A DNA stretch of 64,000 nt from Chionis minor (Eukaryota; Chordata; Aves; Charadriiformes; Chionididae), in assembly GCA_013398295.1 (NCBI GenBank), contig VZSF01009937.1, positions 94,178 through 158,177 of the forward strand. Reading direction: 5' to 3'. The notes under the pieces are model-generated. The model did not search any database. It was not told the origin of the DNA and worked only from the letters and a program-made list of their open reading frames with translations. Positions 12,701-26,100 of this stretch are shown piece after piece. The translations under genes and the position numbers were made by a program. Position 1 is the first letter of the stretch, and every line of letters starts with the position of its first letter.

Positions 12701-13512
12701 GCACTGGGATCATCCAAGATATCAGCTGTTGCCACTGACTCAGAAACTTGAAAAAACAGTTCTGAAAACAGCAAACAGGACTGGAGGCCCAAATCCTTTG
12801 TGTCTGGCTTTAAAGCAGAACTGCACGTTGAATCAGTCCTTCTGCAAGTAAGCACGAATCATAGATGAGGTTGTATAAGCCTCAGTGGCTTACTCGGGGA
12901 GATCTGGTCAGACCGCGGAACACCAGATAAATTAGGAGGCCAATCGGAGCACAACATCCTCTCTCCTGTTGAGAACTGGGAAGTTTGATGATCAAGCTGT
13001 CTCAAAATCACACTGCTTACTAGAAAAATCTCTGCATATGAATGTCTGGTGCCTACCCACAGGCACTCAATCTTGACCAAGTCACACAGCCTAAAAGTGT
13101 CAAGATCACCAAGGAAATTTTGTGAGAAAACAAGAATAAAACCCTTATTGTCCTATCACTACAAGGCTTGCTTTCTTCCTTTGTTGCAGTAATTCATTTT
13201 GTACAGATTTAACAAGCTAAATCTTAAAGTCCTTCCTAAAACAGATTTGGATCCAAGTTGCCCTGCATACTAGCTGGCATAACCGAGGTCAGAATTCCAA
13301 CTTGCTTTCTTCTTCATTCCTTCCCAGGCAGCCCTCCTGCTCCTTCAAAATAAAGTGTAGATGCCAGTTACAGAATTAAGAGTTCATCTCTATGTAAGTA
13401 ATTAGAAGCACATTTTTTTGCCATACTTTTTGCCTTATTAATAGCACCGTGGTATTTCTGGAAAGCAATGCTGGCTTTAACAACTAATGATCATTTTAGA
13501 AATAGAAGTAAT

Positions 13513-13537
13513 GCTTTGCTTTGCTTTGCTTTGCTTT
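13513..13537 (+). repeat. (GCTTT)5 pentanucleotide microsatellite
   Basis: Five perfect tandem GCTTT units are visible. It is a likely length-polymorphic microsatellite lying about 230 bases before a CR1 element. Confidence 0.9.
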
Positions 13538-13764
13538 CCCTAATAGGATTCAAGAAACACAGTGTGCAGCAGAAACCCTGTTGTGCACCTCAGTCTCCCA
13601 CGGAGATCAGTACCAGGGTGCACATGTTTAACAGAAGCACCATGACCACTTTTCTGTTCCCAAGGAGAGGAAAGATCACGGGAAGGAATTCATCACAGCT
13701 ATTAGGCCACAGGTTTCTTGTGCTCAGAAAAGATCACTGAGCTCTTAACTCCTTCAAGAAATTG

Positions 13765-14526
13765 TCTTCAGAAAGCTCAAGGGCCTCCTTCTGCCTCAGG
13801 GAGGAATACTCTGAGGAACAACCCCTGGCTTCAACGCCGGCTGGGGGCTGCCTGGCTGGGGAGCAGCACTGCTGAGAAGGACCTGGTGGTGGTGGTGAGC
13901 AGTGACTTGGGCACCAGCCATAGCCTGCTTGGCAACCAGGAAGACTAGCAGCAACCCAGGCTAGGCCAGCAGCATCATGGGCTGTGCCAGCAGCATCATG
14001 GGCTGTACCAGCAGCATCATGGGCAGCAGATCAAGGGCAGTGATTATTTCTTTTTACTTGGCATTCATGAGACTGCGCCTAGAATATGGCACCTGGTTCC
14101 ATCACGGGCTGAGAACAAGGGCAGTCACTAGGACAAGTCCAGGGGAGGGCCAGGTGCTGACATACAGATCTGTGAGGAGATGCTGAGAGACCAAGGCTGG
14201 TCCAGCCTCGAGAAGAGATGGCTTCAAGGAGCTGGCAGCAGATGTCCAGCACCTTTGAGAAGAGATAAGGAAGGAGGTGCACAGTAGAGAGACAATGGCC
14301 ATAAACTGAAACAGGGATAAAAGGGGGAAAACTCCCCATTGGGACAGTCAGGCAGTGGCTCAGGTTGCTCAGACAGGTTGTGTAACCTTCAGCCTTGGAG
14401 GATTTCAGGACCTGACTGGTTAAAGGACTAAACAACCTGATATGATCTTATCACTAATCCTGCTTTGGGCAGGAGGTTGGACTAGAGACGTCATGAGGTC
14501 CCTTTTAACCCAAATAATTCTATGAA
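13765..14526 (+). mobile_element. CR1 LINE, 3' portion, degenerate, with an internal tandem expansion
   Basis: The segment shows successive words of the avian CR1 ORF2 3' end. Frames give NPWLQRRLGAAWLGSSTAEK followed by DLVVVVSSDLG, corresponding to the CR1 'GAALLGSSSAEKDLGVLVDNKL' block, and then SFYLAFMRLRLEYG, corresponding to 'LYSALVRPHLEYC'. The 3' UTR ends with GCTTTGGGCAGGAGGTTGG, ACTAGAGACGTCATGAGGTC and an ATTCTATGA terminus at about 14518-14525. The element is 5'-truncated, as most CR1 copies are, and carries stops and frame changes, so it is inactive. A 21 bp unit is repeated three times at 13965-14027. Part of the region normally between LEYC and the 3' UTR is shortened. Confidence 0.9.
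13965..14027 (+). repeat. Three-copy 21 bp tandem repeat inside the CR1 ORF2 remnant
   Basis: Three adjacent 21 bp units (13965-13985, 13986-14006, 14007-14027). The first two look identical; the third differs at its first base and near its end. Each unit in frame would encode Ala/Thr-Ser-Ser-Ile-Met-Gly-Cys/Ser. The unit resembles the 'GILGC...VASRS' part of CR1 ORF2, so it probably arose by local slippage or unequal exchange after insertion. Confidence 0.9.
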
Positions 14527-17500
14527 AAATTACAAAGCAATAAAAGTTGCAAGATGTCTACACAAACAAGTGAAAAAAAAAATAATCCACCCCTTGTCAC
14601 AGTAGAACTGCAAAGTTTTAGGAAGCAGGATTTTTCAGATGCAATGTATAATAACAAAACCAAACACCTCCCCTTTTCCTCAACAACATGTAATATTGAG
14701 CCATTATACGAAAATCTACTCCAGATATCATTATCTGACACTTAAACTTTGTCCAGTCGCTTCAGAGAGTAGTACATTTGGGATTCAGAAGAAAGAAATC
14801 ATTTCCTTTCTTCTGGCTGGCATTCATAGCAAAGCAAAGAAGGGGAGTGTATTATTAAAGCTTAACTGCTGTTGAAGCTTTTGAAATAGGACTTTTGCCT
14901 GTTTCTTCCAAGAAAATCCCTGTTTCCCTCCTCTACAAACATAAAACCAGACTAAATCCACTAGTGTCATCCGGGGAGATTCTTATCCTGTTTACACTGG
15001 CCTGAGTCTGAACAACTCCCCAAGAAAGAAATTCCTCTAGATCTATGCCACGGGGACTGAGGAATGCACTCCCGGCTGAATCTCAGCATAAACAACTGTA
15101 AAAGAAAGAAACTAATCAAGCTAAGTATCACTTAATAAGAATGAAAAGTCATTAAAAAAAAAAAAAAAGCACTTTGTGCCTATCACTCTCTGTTGGCACA
15201 GGTAGGAATCTGAGTAACACTCTCAGCTCCTGAATGTGTGTGGCACGTTAAGTTGTCCAAAGAGGCCCGTGGGACCTGAGCAGGGAAGGTTGCTCTCCAC
15301 CGTCCGCACGAGGACTTCTAAAGTCCTCTCAGCTGTACAGGAATATGCATGAAAAGTCCAGAGTGTTTATTGCATGTCCCATCAAAGGGCCAGACAGGTT
15401 ACTGCCTTCTCACAGAAATGAAAGGAGTCAGAAACCACTTGTAGCTCATACTGCTGCATTAGCTCTTTTAACGTCGAAAACCATGGGCCTGGCTTAATTC
15501 TTCATAATGACCTAGATCGGCGATGACCAACTTGAGAAAGATGTGCAGGATCAGGTTCCACAAGAAGAAGCGTTTTTAACTAGATCCTGGATGTATTACA
15601 GGTTTTTAATCTGAAAGACCGTCTATATGGCAACTTACAGGGTGAAGAGTAAGCTTGTTGCTGAAAACTTACCTCATTCCATGCTTTGAAATGCCACACT
15701 GTTTTCAAATTAACTCCCATTCTCGATTGAGTAATGCAAGTTTAAATGCTCCTCCATATACATCTGTATTTTAAAACGCATTCCAGAATGAACCCCCTCC
15801 ACCCCGCAAGAAAAATGCTTTGGGGAATTTGTAGGAGGATTAGAACTTTAACAACAACATGAAGAATAAAATATTAAAATCATATAATGCCTTTTCAGAA
15901 ACCAGCTTTTCAAAAAGTGGCATTTTCTTTGGCAGTTCTGTGGTAGAAAGCCCTGCCCATGAATATTCTCTGCTTTGAAGTCTTAGCACTTTTGCAAAAT
16001 GGAAAAAACTGAATCCGGAGCGTAGGGACTGTAGTTATACTCCATCATTCAAAATAAGGGGGAATAAAAAGCACATGCTTCCTTGAGTCTTAAAGCTGTA
16101 ATGGTCATGACCATGAAGGAGATGGTAAAGCCTCAGGATAAAATTCCAGCTTTGCTGAATTTGACAAGGGGTCTACCATAAGCTTTCACACTTAGGATTT
16201 CACTCCAAGGGCTTGAACCTGGCCTTGTGCTGGTGTAGGGCTCATTTTAAGGTTGGCATGCAATGACACACAACTCCCATATTTCAAAGGGTGCAAAATC
16301 CTTCTTTTCTTGTGCCTCACCCGCACAAAAGGAAGCATTCAAGCTTTTAGTTAAGTAAATAATACAGGAATTTTCAATAAACAGAAATTAAATTTTTGTA
16401 TGTTCAAGAAGAACAAATTTTAATTTTAGGTAATATTTAGCAGCCTGTAATTAAAAGTTTACAAAGATTTTCCTTGCAACACACAAGGGATAATTAAACT
16501 TTCTACTTCAGAGCAAATATCGTATCATTCACTATAACTGAAGATATAAATGGGACTAATGAAGAATTTTATTACGTGTATGAACTGCGTTATTTTCAGG
16601 AGGGTGCTGCGTGTCTCCAACATACCCCTCTAGAAAGGGAAAGATGTTCCAAAAGCGTCTTCATAATCAGGAAGATGGTCAATGATCACAAACGACTGTG
16701 TAAAATAAAGATTAAAAATAGTATTTTTACATTGTATATACATCCTAGTAAATGTAAGAAGGAACTACTATCACTTAGAGTGTTTAATTCTGCCCTTTCT
16801 TGTAATGTTTCCAGTGCGAATTTTTGGGGTTCTACCAACAATCAGTGACAGAAAGAAAAATAAAGAATAACATTTAAAAAGGGAAATCCCATTGCTCAGT
16901 TCTGCTTGTCTGCAGAAAACATTGCACGCAAAGGAAAATAAAGGAAGTCAAAAGAGAAAATGACAGTTTCTCTGGTCGTGGTGGGCAGCAGAAGAAAACC
17001 TATGGTGTGTTTTCTGGCAAGCCCTTGCATACCATCCCAAAGCACGACGTAATGGCAGCTCTCAAATGCATTTAGGAGCAATTGCACCTTCACTATACTT
17101 CAAGTGAAAACTTTTGTGAACAATGCCTCATTACAACATATTGTCACACCCATGCAGCATCATGTGTCATGCTATACAGGCATGCATAGTGATACAGCAT
17201 AAAGATCAGTGATCAGACTATAAAGATCAGGTCAGACATGATAAGTATTTACCACTTGGTTCAAAAGGAAGCACATTTTAATGCTACTGCTACCTAGTCT
17301 TATCACACGTATTTTGTTAAGCATTCATACCTTGCTTGCAAATTATGTTTTGCATCATGCTGGTAACCCTGTCATTCTGGTTAGATCAGATCATCTGCCA
17401 TGGATTGTTACCAAGACCTGCCCAGAAATAATACAGTTTCAGAAAAGATTTTTAAAAGCCTCTCAGGTCATTCCTTCTTATCTCTCGTCACTTCAGGTAC

Positions 17501-18909
17501 AGGACTATAGTTATAACCTAAGAGCACCTGTTAATATAGTATATTGCACTTGGCATATAATTTATGTACTCTTTTGCAATAATATGTTGTTATGTTCGAT
17601 TGTGCCTCGGCTCAATCTCAGCAAGATATTACAAACATTTCATCTTAGATTTATTCTCAAAGATGTTCTCCTTGGGCAGTTCTAATGCCCCATAATTTGC
17701 CTTCATTTTAATCTGCTTTCAAAGATTAAACCTCTAATGTTCTTGCTGTACCCGAAGAGAATTAAACATACCAGAAATGCTATAGCCTGTAATATCATCT
17801 TCTTTTCTGTCATGTTTATGGTCATTCCTTGTCCTGTGATACATGTTGAAGTCATTCCCCTGAAAGCCAAGATGGGACAGTAGAGAAGAAAACAGGTTCA
17901 GTTCTTGATATTCTTTAAATGATGCGTAACTCTTATGGTCATCGACTGTGAGTAACAACGTAGCCATTTAAATGGCAAGAAGTCCTGGTTTTGGACTATG
18001 TTAATTCTTTTGGAGTCACTTGGACTAATAAATTAAGTAAGATTTTTCCTTGACATCTATTCCCTCCAAAAAAGGGAGATCAAATTATTTCAGGCAAGCA
18101 CAATATAATATTATTACAGCATGTTAAACTGGATCAGCCAATGCTTCCAGACCCATGCTGACCTCTCCCTTTGCTGCGCCACTTCCCTCAGAAGTAAAGG
18201 GACGAAAAAGCTTGGCTGTGAGATCTTCCACTATGTAGAATACATCCACATAGTCTTAAAGCTGGTATCTGACAAAGGGTCAGAACTCATGAACTTCAAT
18301 AATTTACTGTAGTTAAAATTAGAGTCCTTATACCACAGAGAAGCAGAAAAATGTAGTCCAAAAGAAGTTAGGGAAGAACAGAACCTACTGCACACTCCGT
18401 GCTGTCATTTTCACTGAGATCAAAAGGATTTGTTATTTGTTTTACTGTAGATCCAGACATTCTAGGAAAAAAAAAAAAATCAAGGCCTAAGAAAAAAAGA
18501 AAATAAAATTATCTTTTGGTGTGCCTATTTAAAGATAAACAAAATCCTTGCTTACACATGTTCTTTCCTCATCTTTCTGACATCACTGGATTTTTGGCTT
18601 ATGTGCTTGAAGAAACACTTTCCTAATTGAGGCCTAAATAGTTCAGAAGGCAAAACTGAGGGCTAAAACACAACAACAGGATCATCAGCATTTTGCAGTT
18701 AAGAAAACAAGAGAAAAGGAGAGAAGAGCAGCAAAGCCGAAGGTGCTCTGGAGCCCCAAAGCTCTCTTGGCATCACCTTGGACCTCCACTGTGGTGTGCC
18801 TCCTGCAAATACAACTAGGAATATCATTTTTAGATCAAAGGAATAGGAGAGCTTTTCTTCACACCAAGAATTGAGTCCAGTCAGCTTATTTGTCTTTCTT
18901 AACTTAGTC
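14527..18909. other. Intergenic DNA between two CR1 copies, no gene seen
   Basis: AT-rich unique-looking sequence. It contains poly(A) runs near 15152-15166 and 18466-18479, and a local repeat of AAAGATCAG words around 17200-17230. Open frames reach about 134 codons (17281-17685) but show no domain or family signature and look like chance frames. Confidence 0.6.
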
Positions 18910-18992
18910 AGTCATGAGTGCTGGAGTGGAAGATCATAGGTTGGACCAGATGATCCTTGAGGTCCCTTCCAACCTGTTATTCTATGATCTGA
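18910..18992 (+). mobile_element. CR1 LINE, 3' terminal fragment
   Basis: The block GGTTGGACCAGATGATCCTT, then GAGGTCCCTTCCAACC, then ATTCTATGATCTGA is the classic avian CR1 3' end with its short terminal repeat. Only the last 80 or so bases are clear; a more diverged part may extend left to about 18850. The close match to the remembered consensus suggests it is younger than the CR1 pieces further along the window. Confidence 0.93.
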
Positions 18993-21900
18993 CTCAGTTC
19001 CACAGTAATTGCTTGTGATTTTCTAAAAGCGTCATTAAGGTATTGATTCAGACAGAAGGAAATTGAAATAGATAAATAGTTAACAATTACATATATACCA
19101 ACTATAATCATGCTATGTGCTTAGAAAACCCTTCATTCAAGGAATTACACCACATCTGATTAAATATGATGGAAGATACACGGAAAGCTTATGTAATAAT
19201 GTATTTTAGCAGTGACAAGTGTTCCTACTTGCTAAGTAGTTCAAGTATAACGTGGACACCCTAAATGGTTAATTCAGAATAAAACATCAAATTCATATCA
19301 AGGAAATCCACCAATTCTCCCCAGCAACAGAAGCTTCTCCTGAAACTTTTAACAAGTTGCTTCTAATCAGCACTATCTGTGAAATGATTTTCTTTAGTCT
19401 AAGAAACTGCAGTATTTCAGTAACTTTCCTTAGTTTGTATCAGTGCCATAGGCTCTTCACTAGGTTAACAGAGACCAAGCCTGAATGCCTTGGTGCAGAT
19501 CAAGAATTGAAATGTGATCTTCTAAACTTCAGGACATTTTGGGGGCGTGCAAATGATCAGTTTGGCTATAGGACTTTGCCTTTGATAATTCTCTTCCACA
19601 ATCAAAATTCTCATCCCAACAGCAGATTTCCACTTACAACATTTCAGGAGCAGGGATAGTAAAAAATCACCCTTCAGACCAATTCCTCTGGATGCAGGCA
19701 ACGTTTCTTGTGGTATCTTTACAACCCACAACCCGTGGAGTATGTATTTAGCTTTGCTAAGGCAAAATGCCCCAGAAAATGGCACATTCAGGACCACATG
19801 AATACAGCTCCTTTCAGCTGCCTGCAGAGCAGAACCCAGTTTAGTATATTATGCTCCTTTCTTGCCCACACACAGCAGTTCATTAACCTCTAGGTCGTCC
19901 TGATGAAAACCCTTGTGAGACCAATCCAGACTGCAGACTGGACCAGGTAAAAGAAGAAAGCCTTGGGTGTGTTAAAAAAAAAGAGAAAAGGGAAAAAAAG
20001 GTGGTTTCACCTCTTGGTTGCATAGCATGGCCCCACAAGCAAATCTTCCGGCTGCTGTTTCAAAGAGGAGGACAGCAGAAGCAAACCACACTCAAATTGG
20101 GCTGGTCCTGTATTCTGCTTTAATTTTAGTCAGCAGCAAATCTCACATTTACTTTATTAGATCTTAAGTTTATGCATGTTTGTTTCTATTTGTCACTTCA
20201 AAAGCTAGGTTTGTCATAACTGGTTCCTACTCTGAGTTTCCCCTTGAGCACTTCAAACGCTCTTTGTCTAGACACTACTTCTATATATCAGGTCAAAATT
20301 ATTTTCTCAGTTGTACTCAGCTCTGGGCAATAACTCCCTCCCGTGTGGTCAATGCTACAAAGACCTTCCCCTTCAAAAACTGAAAGGAGGATAAAAGCAG
20401 TATTTTCCTCACATAGAAGCAGGCCTCCCCTCCCTTTGTAGACCCAAAGAAAAATGTTTAAAAATTAGTTTTCTCTTCCCACTTGCATTTGCCTATATTT
20501 TCATTTTGAGATGTGTTACAGAAAGGAGCAGATAAACAAGTTTCTGTATTTGGTTGGTTATTTTTTCTCCTCAATTTCATATCCAAGATGTTTTCCAGGA
20601 AAAGAACATAAAAAGTAGTAGAAACTAGTGCCAGCTTCTCTTCTCCCCACCAGGAATAAAAGAAAAAAAACCCCAAAACTATGGTCTCTCTACACACATG
20701 TATACAGTGACTCTTTTATCTTCTCCATTAGAAATCTAGGACATTTAAGAGCATTTTACTGCCCTGTTCATTTCCCTTCATGATTTTATTCACATTTGCA
20801 GAAAATGTCTATTTTCAGCTGGCACTCCGTAAGACCATAAGCATTTTAAGAGGTCGTTCAGCAGTACACCTTATCAGAAGTTGTTCCTGTTCACAGGAGT
20901 CAGACACAGCATTCACAGGCACAGCACAACACTGCTCGGTAAGCAGATCCATCAAGAAAGAGAGATCCAACTTTGCTCATTACTTCTTTCTTCAATAAAA
21001 TTAACCGAAGGGTTGAAATTTCAAGGGTTGGTATGTGTTCAGCCAAGACAGTGGGTGACTTCTGCCTTCAGCAGCAAGGCAGTAACTCCACCCTCGCCGA
21101 GCGTGACAGTTGCTGACATCAGAAAGGAGCCTGGAACACCTTCAAAGTCAGGCTCAGGCTTTACTTTATGGATGCAAATCCAGATGAACGCCATGTATCC
21201 CTGGAATTGCACTAACGTCCCATGTTGAATGATGGGATTTGGTCCGGGTACATCAATAAAACTATTCCCAAGTCGAATCTTGGTTACTGGGGACAAAAAA
21301 GTATTTGGGTACACCAGGAGTCCAGCACAGAACCAACCTGGGCACACTGAAACATAATGAATGCCTCTGTGAGGAGGAGAGGAAAAGGAAATTCTTTGCA
21401 AGTATACAAACCAGATTTTTGTCATTTGAAAAGGGTTCTTTTAAGGACACTGCACAACGACAGGTTTGGATGTTTTTTTGATAGCTGCTATGTCACTTCC
21501 TTTTTGTCTAGCAAAAGATGAATTGATGCTTTTTGACAAACTCATACTCACAACTCAGATAATTCCTAGCCAGCCATCACATACCATACAATTTAAAACC
21601 GCATAAAAATAAAATAATGTGGAAAGTTTGGAGTTTTTAAGAACAACCTTTTACAATTTCAGCTCAAACTTGCTGCCACCAAAGGCAATTGTTGCTCTGG
21701 GGCTTGCAACAGTGGCAGACTTAGCTTTCAGCTCTGAGGACTTGATCCAAAAAGAGCTTATTTTCAGGTCAGATCTTCTGAAAGTCTAAGTCTAATGATA
21801 GAGAACACTAAAGACCGTTTGCAGTATAAGCTCAAGTTTATTTCTTTTTAATAGGAAATACTGCACATTATGTGCACTGGGCTTGCTGGTGTGTACGTCT

Positions 21901-22301
21901 GGGAATCAGAACAAAGAAGAAAGATCTCTTTGCACTGCTGGATATTGGCCTACTGCTTTTGGGGAGTTCTGCAAGCTGCAGAACTACAAACCCCATCAAC
22001 CGCAAACCTGGCCTTAGTGAACTTCATAATGCAGGAGAGCATCAGAGCTTACAAAGTAGGAAAGGGAAGACTCCTAGAACACAAGATGTGGAAGGTGAAT
22101 ACAAGCCAACAAAAAGACATTTTTGGTACCTGAACCTTCACCTACACTTTTGTTGCAAACATAAATGGGACAGTTTATTTGTCGGATACAAGAGGAAGAC
22201 CGTAGAAATGCCTTCCCTGAAAACTTTACTAACAGCAAAACATTTATTTTAATAGATTGATCATGTCCTTTTGAGACCTATTATCCATATGCATTAAGTT
22301 C
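18993..22301. other. Intergenic DNA, no gene seen
   Basis: AT-rich sequence with only short, overlapping open frames on both strands (up to about 128 codons) and no recognised repeat family. Confidence 0.6.
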
Positions 22302-23132
22302 TTATTGCTGCTTTAGAACCAAAAGGGTCACCATGAAGGTCCTGGATACTTTAAATAAGGGAGACTGACTAAGAGCTACTGATACAGAAGGGCCCACAGA
22401 AACAGTCTTTTCACATTCAAGCTGATGTTCTTGGGCACTCTGTAACTTCCACCACTGCTGAATGTCATCAGTCCTAACACTGTAAGGAAAGCTGGAGACA
22501 TCTCTGGGCCGAGTTGGAATGGGTTTAGGGTCTCCTCCCAACAGGACGGTGAGATAAAGAATGGCTAGTACCTTGTTGGCAGCCTGGCCCACACCTGCAG
22601 GTGTGCAGGTCACACAGCGGCAGGCATGGATACGCCAGTCTGCCACTGCTCCCTCCCTCGCCTCAGCTCTGCGCGTCTCCAGGCGTTGCTTTAAAAGGTG
22701 ACACCCTGAAAGGCCAGACGGCACAGGGGAGAACTGGGGAGTCTGGGGCACATCAGAAATTCCCGTGAGGACGGAGTAGGGAAGGGACGAGAGGAGCAGT
22801 GGGAGCCACATGTGCTCCCCCGCAGTGAGGGCAGAGAGGAGGCTGCTGTACAGCAAAGGGCAGCACTCGCAGCCCCTGCCAGGCAGCTGTGGGACACGCG
22901 CTCTGAAAAGGAAGATGGTAAGACACGCAGAAAGTTTGCAGTCACAAGAAGTACTGCAATGCAAAAATCCTCCCAAATGCCATGAAATAGGGCCTATGGG
23001 TGCAACAAAGCGTGTAACCTTGTAGTTCAAATGCAAAATCAAGTTATACCAGTTCTTAGTAGATGACCTCTTAGATGTATGTATGCATGCATAACAAGAT
23101 GAGACAGTTGTGTGCAAAGGAAGAGCCAGCAT
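22302..23132 (-). other. Longest open frame in the window (276 codons), unrecognised, coding status doubtful
   Basis: The minus strand is open from an ATG at 23130-23132 to a stop at 22302. I do not recognise the predicted protein: it has no signal peptide I would trust, no clear domain, and irregular Cys and Ser content. Its middle (about 22560-22900) is GC-richer than the flanks, which lowers stop frequency and could explain the length. No poly(A) signal or splice pattern convincingly frames it. Alternatives are a chance frame, an exon of a lineage-specific transcript, or a long noncoding RNA. The opposite strand also has open frames here, which argues for composition rather than coding selection. 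Confidence 0.15.
22590..22605. promoter_or_regulatory. 16 bp palindrome with back-to-back CAGGTG E-boxes
   Basis: CACACCTGCAGGTGTG is a perfect palindrome made of two abutting CACCTG/CAGGTG E-boxes. A further GTGCAGGT follows directly. CAGGTG is the core bound by ZEB, SNAI and some bHLH factors; occupancy here is inference. It sits in the GC-richer centre of the 276-codon open frame. Confidence 0.35.
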
Positions 23133-26100
23133 CAGTGATCATATATAAAATGACAAGCCTTTTTGAAACAACGCGTTTGTTTCAGATAAGGTTTAGATTA
23201 ACAGGCTTTTAGGGTAAACCATTGCACTCCATCTAATCTCACAAAGTCCACAGAGCTGTAGAGCTGGAAACCAAAGATTAAATTGGATGTGGTTCTAGAT
23301 CAGTTCTGACATAAACTGTCAGAAAACTCTTCTGAGGTGGCAACAGTCAATGTGCAAAGACTTCCAGGGCTGTGTCAAAGCTCTTCTCAGGTTGGACCCC
23401 AGCTCCAAGAGGAGGTGGACTATGTTCTTAGTGTTTCAGGTCCTGCCTAGAACCATCATCTGCACCTGGGGATTGACATCTGGAAAACATATGCATATAT
23501 GCAACAGGCGAGAAGCACAATGTACAACTTAAATTTCTTGCCAGGAGAAAAGAGCAGGAGGCAAGAAAAATAAGAGATTCCATATCAAATAGGGAGGAGG
23601 TGGTTGCAATAAATGTATCAGCCCATGAACAGCGCTTTCCAGTTTGGAGGCAATAGAAGTGCAGTCATGAACAAGATTCAAGGCATGACAGAAGAAGTCA
23701 GAGAGGTTAATTGCCAAGAAGAAAAACACCAGATGTGAAGTGCCAGCTCAGGAAATCATGTGAGTTTTGCCACCAGTTTCAGTGCAGCCAAGCCTTTGCT
23801 GCAGGTTTCTTTAGGGCAAGCTATGGTAATTTCCTTGAACTGCAAAGGAAAGCATGGAATTTCCTCTCTTTCCCTCCCTTGAGACATTTTCAAGCTTACT
23901 GAATAAGGCACAATGAGGACTTCACATATGCCAGGGTAAATCACAGCTTTTGTGTAACTTCCCCTGCATCTGCTGGAACAGTATTCACACCAGGATTAAC
24001 TTTGACTTGGTGAACTCAGTGGATGTCTTGCTCATGTTGGCAGTCCCTCACAGAGTTTGTTTCTGCTGCAATGTATTATCTGGAAATCTCAGGTCTCTGT
24101 TAAAGATTGATTTCTGAACATCTCTTGTGTCAAATTCATTATGCCACACCGCAGCCCGGGACAGAAGGCGAAGGCAGCACATTTCATTAGAATGACTAAA
24201 TGTTACAGAATACAGCACAGGCATTAATATCTAGAATGGCTGTTCTCCTAAACCCGTGCCAAATTTACATTTACATGATGTGGAAACCTCAAAACAGAAC
24301 CCAATAGATGCTACAAAAATAACTGTGTCCACTTCAAGCCTCAACTCCATGCATCTAGAATATGCAGCTCTCTTTCTGTGACTGCAAACTAAAGGAAAGT
24401 TGTAGAACAGGACGCAGCATACATCGGTACAGTCCCACTGCCCTTATGAAACCTTCTTTGGTGCCGTGCCTCTTCACCCACAGCAGGTATCCCGTTTCTC
24501 TTCTGAGCTGCATTGCTTAGTCTCTTTTGAGAAAGCCACCCACCATTTTCTGTCTTCAATATCTCCAACCCACAAGGGTTTCCTTCCAAGACAACCTGCA
24601 AAGTCCACAAGAAGCCTTCCCTCTCTCTCTGGGCTCAATTCCACTTTGGTACTCCATGGTCTAAAAAAGCCTTTCAGCCCTCCCCAAGCAACATAATCTC
24701 TTTAATAAACCTCCATCAGAAAACTATTTCTTGTACAGCTCCCCTGGAGCTTTCCTGCACTGAGGCAGAAAAGGAAAGAGAAACTTCCATGTTTCACTTG
24801 ACGTCCTAGTTTGGAGCCCCTGAAACAGCATCAAGTGCCTGCACCAGCATTTGTCTTTGTTGTACTAGCATTTCCTTTTTGCAGGTTTTACATCCGTACA
24901 GGGTTCTTTCCCTTCCCCTCCTCCTCTGGCTTGCAGCCAGCTCACTCAGGTATTTTCACTATTTATCACCCTTTGGGTCAAGAGCTGCAACGTGTCTCTG
25001 CAGGAAGTTCCACAGAGAAAGCCAAAAGAGACATGCATTGCACAGTCTTGCAACCAGCAGCCTTTAGCACATGCCCTCTGTCACAAGCCTTTGATCAGGC
25101 AGTCAAGATTACATCCTTCTCAAATCCTTGGTTTTGCTGAGGTGGTTCCTGTCTTGTGGACTCCCCCATGAGAGCCAGATACCAGCCTGTTGACATCCCC
25201 GTCATTCATTTATAAGCACATTCAAATCAATACAGTTAACATTCAGGCAGTATGAACTTGTGTAAAGAAGTTTACACAACGTTCAGATTTTTGATGAAAC
25301 AAAACTGGGAAACAGATACCTGAGAACTAAACTCTGGAGAAACCTTGATTTTATTATTTGTTTGTCCCTTGGGTTCTTCTCTGCTGTCTCTCATGTTCTG
25401 CGTGGTTTCAAACCTCTTTCTTATTTCATGGAAATATTCTCACCCTTGACTCCTGCCCTCCAGCCTCATGGGGTTTTCTGTTCTGCAGAGCCAGTGTGGG
25501 CCAGGGGAGGCGGGCACTTTCTCTGGCAGTCAAGGGGCCACCGTATTTTCAGTAGTGACTCAGCCCAAAGTGAACCTCACAGGGTAGGACTTGCAGTGGT
25601 GGCTTTCATAGTCACAGCACTGTGCAGTCACACTGGTTTTGAGCTGTCGTCTCCATAGTGAATGATCTGCACAGGGGAAAAGTGAGGTGTCGCAGTCCCC
25701 AATTTTTGTTGTTTCTCCTCTTTTAACATCTTTAACTTCTGAGGACACTTTCCCCACAGCTCCAGATGCAAGCCCAAAATTCCATGCTTTCTTCACAGGA
25801 AAATGAACAACTAATCCTGAATAGCTTGCAAGAGTCTGAACATTGCTTTTCCAACATAGACTGATCAATAGTTCCACAAGGGAGGAAAATAGCAGTCTAT
25901 ATTAATACTTTGCCTAATACTCAAAGATGCCAAGCAACAAATAACATCCAAAATTTTTCTAGGCAAAAATGAAATCTAAAAGAAATCTCTCATTCTGCCA
26001 CCCACAACTTCCTAACCCAGACACACCAGCAGAGGCACAGAACTAGGAAGAGTTCCCACGGCCACTTTCATTAGGAAAATCAAATTATGAATTGTTATCT

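Larger units (their letters stand above)
6976..13764. other. Intergenic DNA, no gene seen
   Basis: AT-rich, mostly unique-looking sequence without a convincing coding frame. It holds a perfect short inverted repeat (9274-9312, listed separately), an A-rich low-complexity stretch (about 9736-9792), a GT-rich stretch near 11614-11628, a G run near 11299 and a pentanucleotide repeat at 13513. No repeat family was recognised apart from these simple sequences. Confidence 0.6.
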
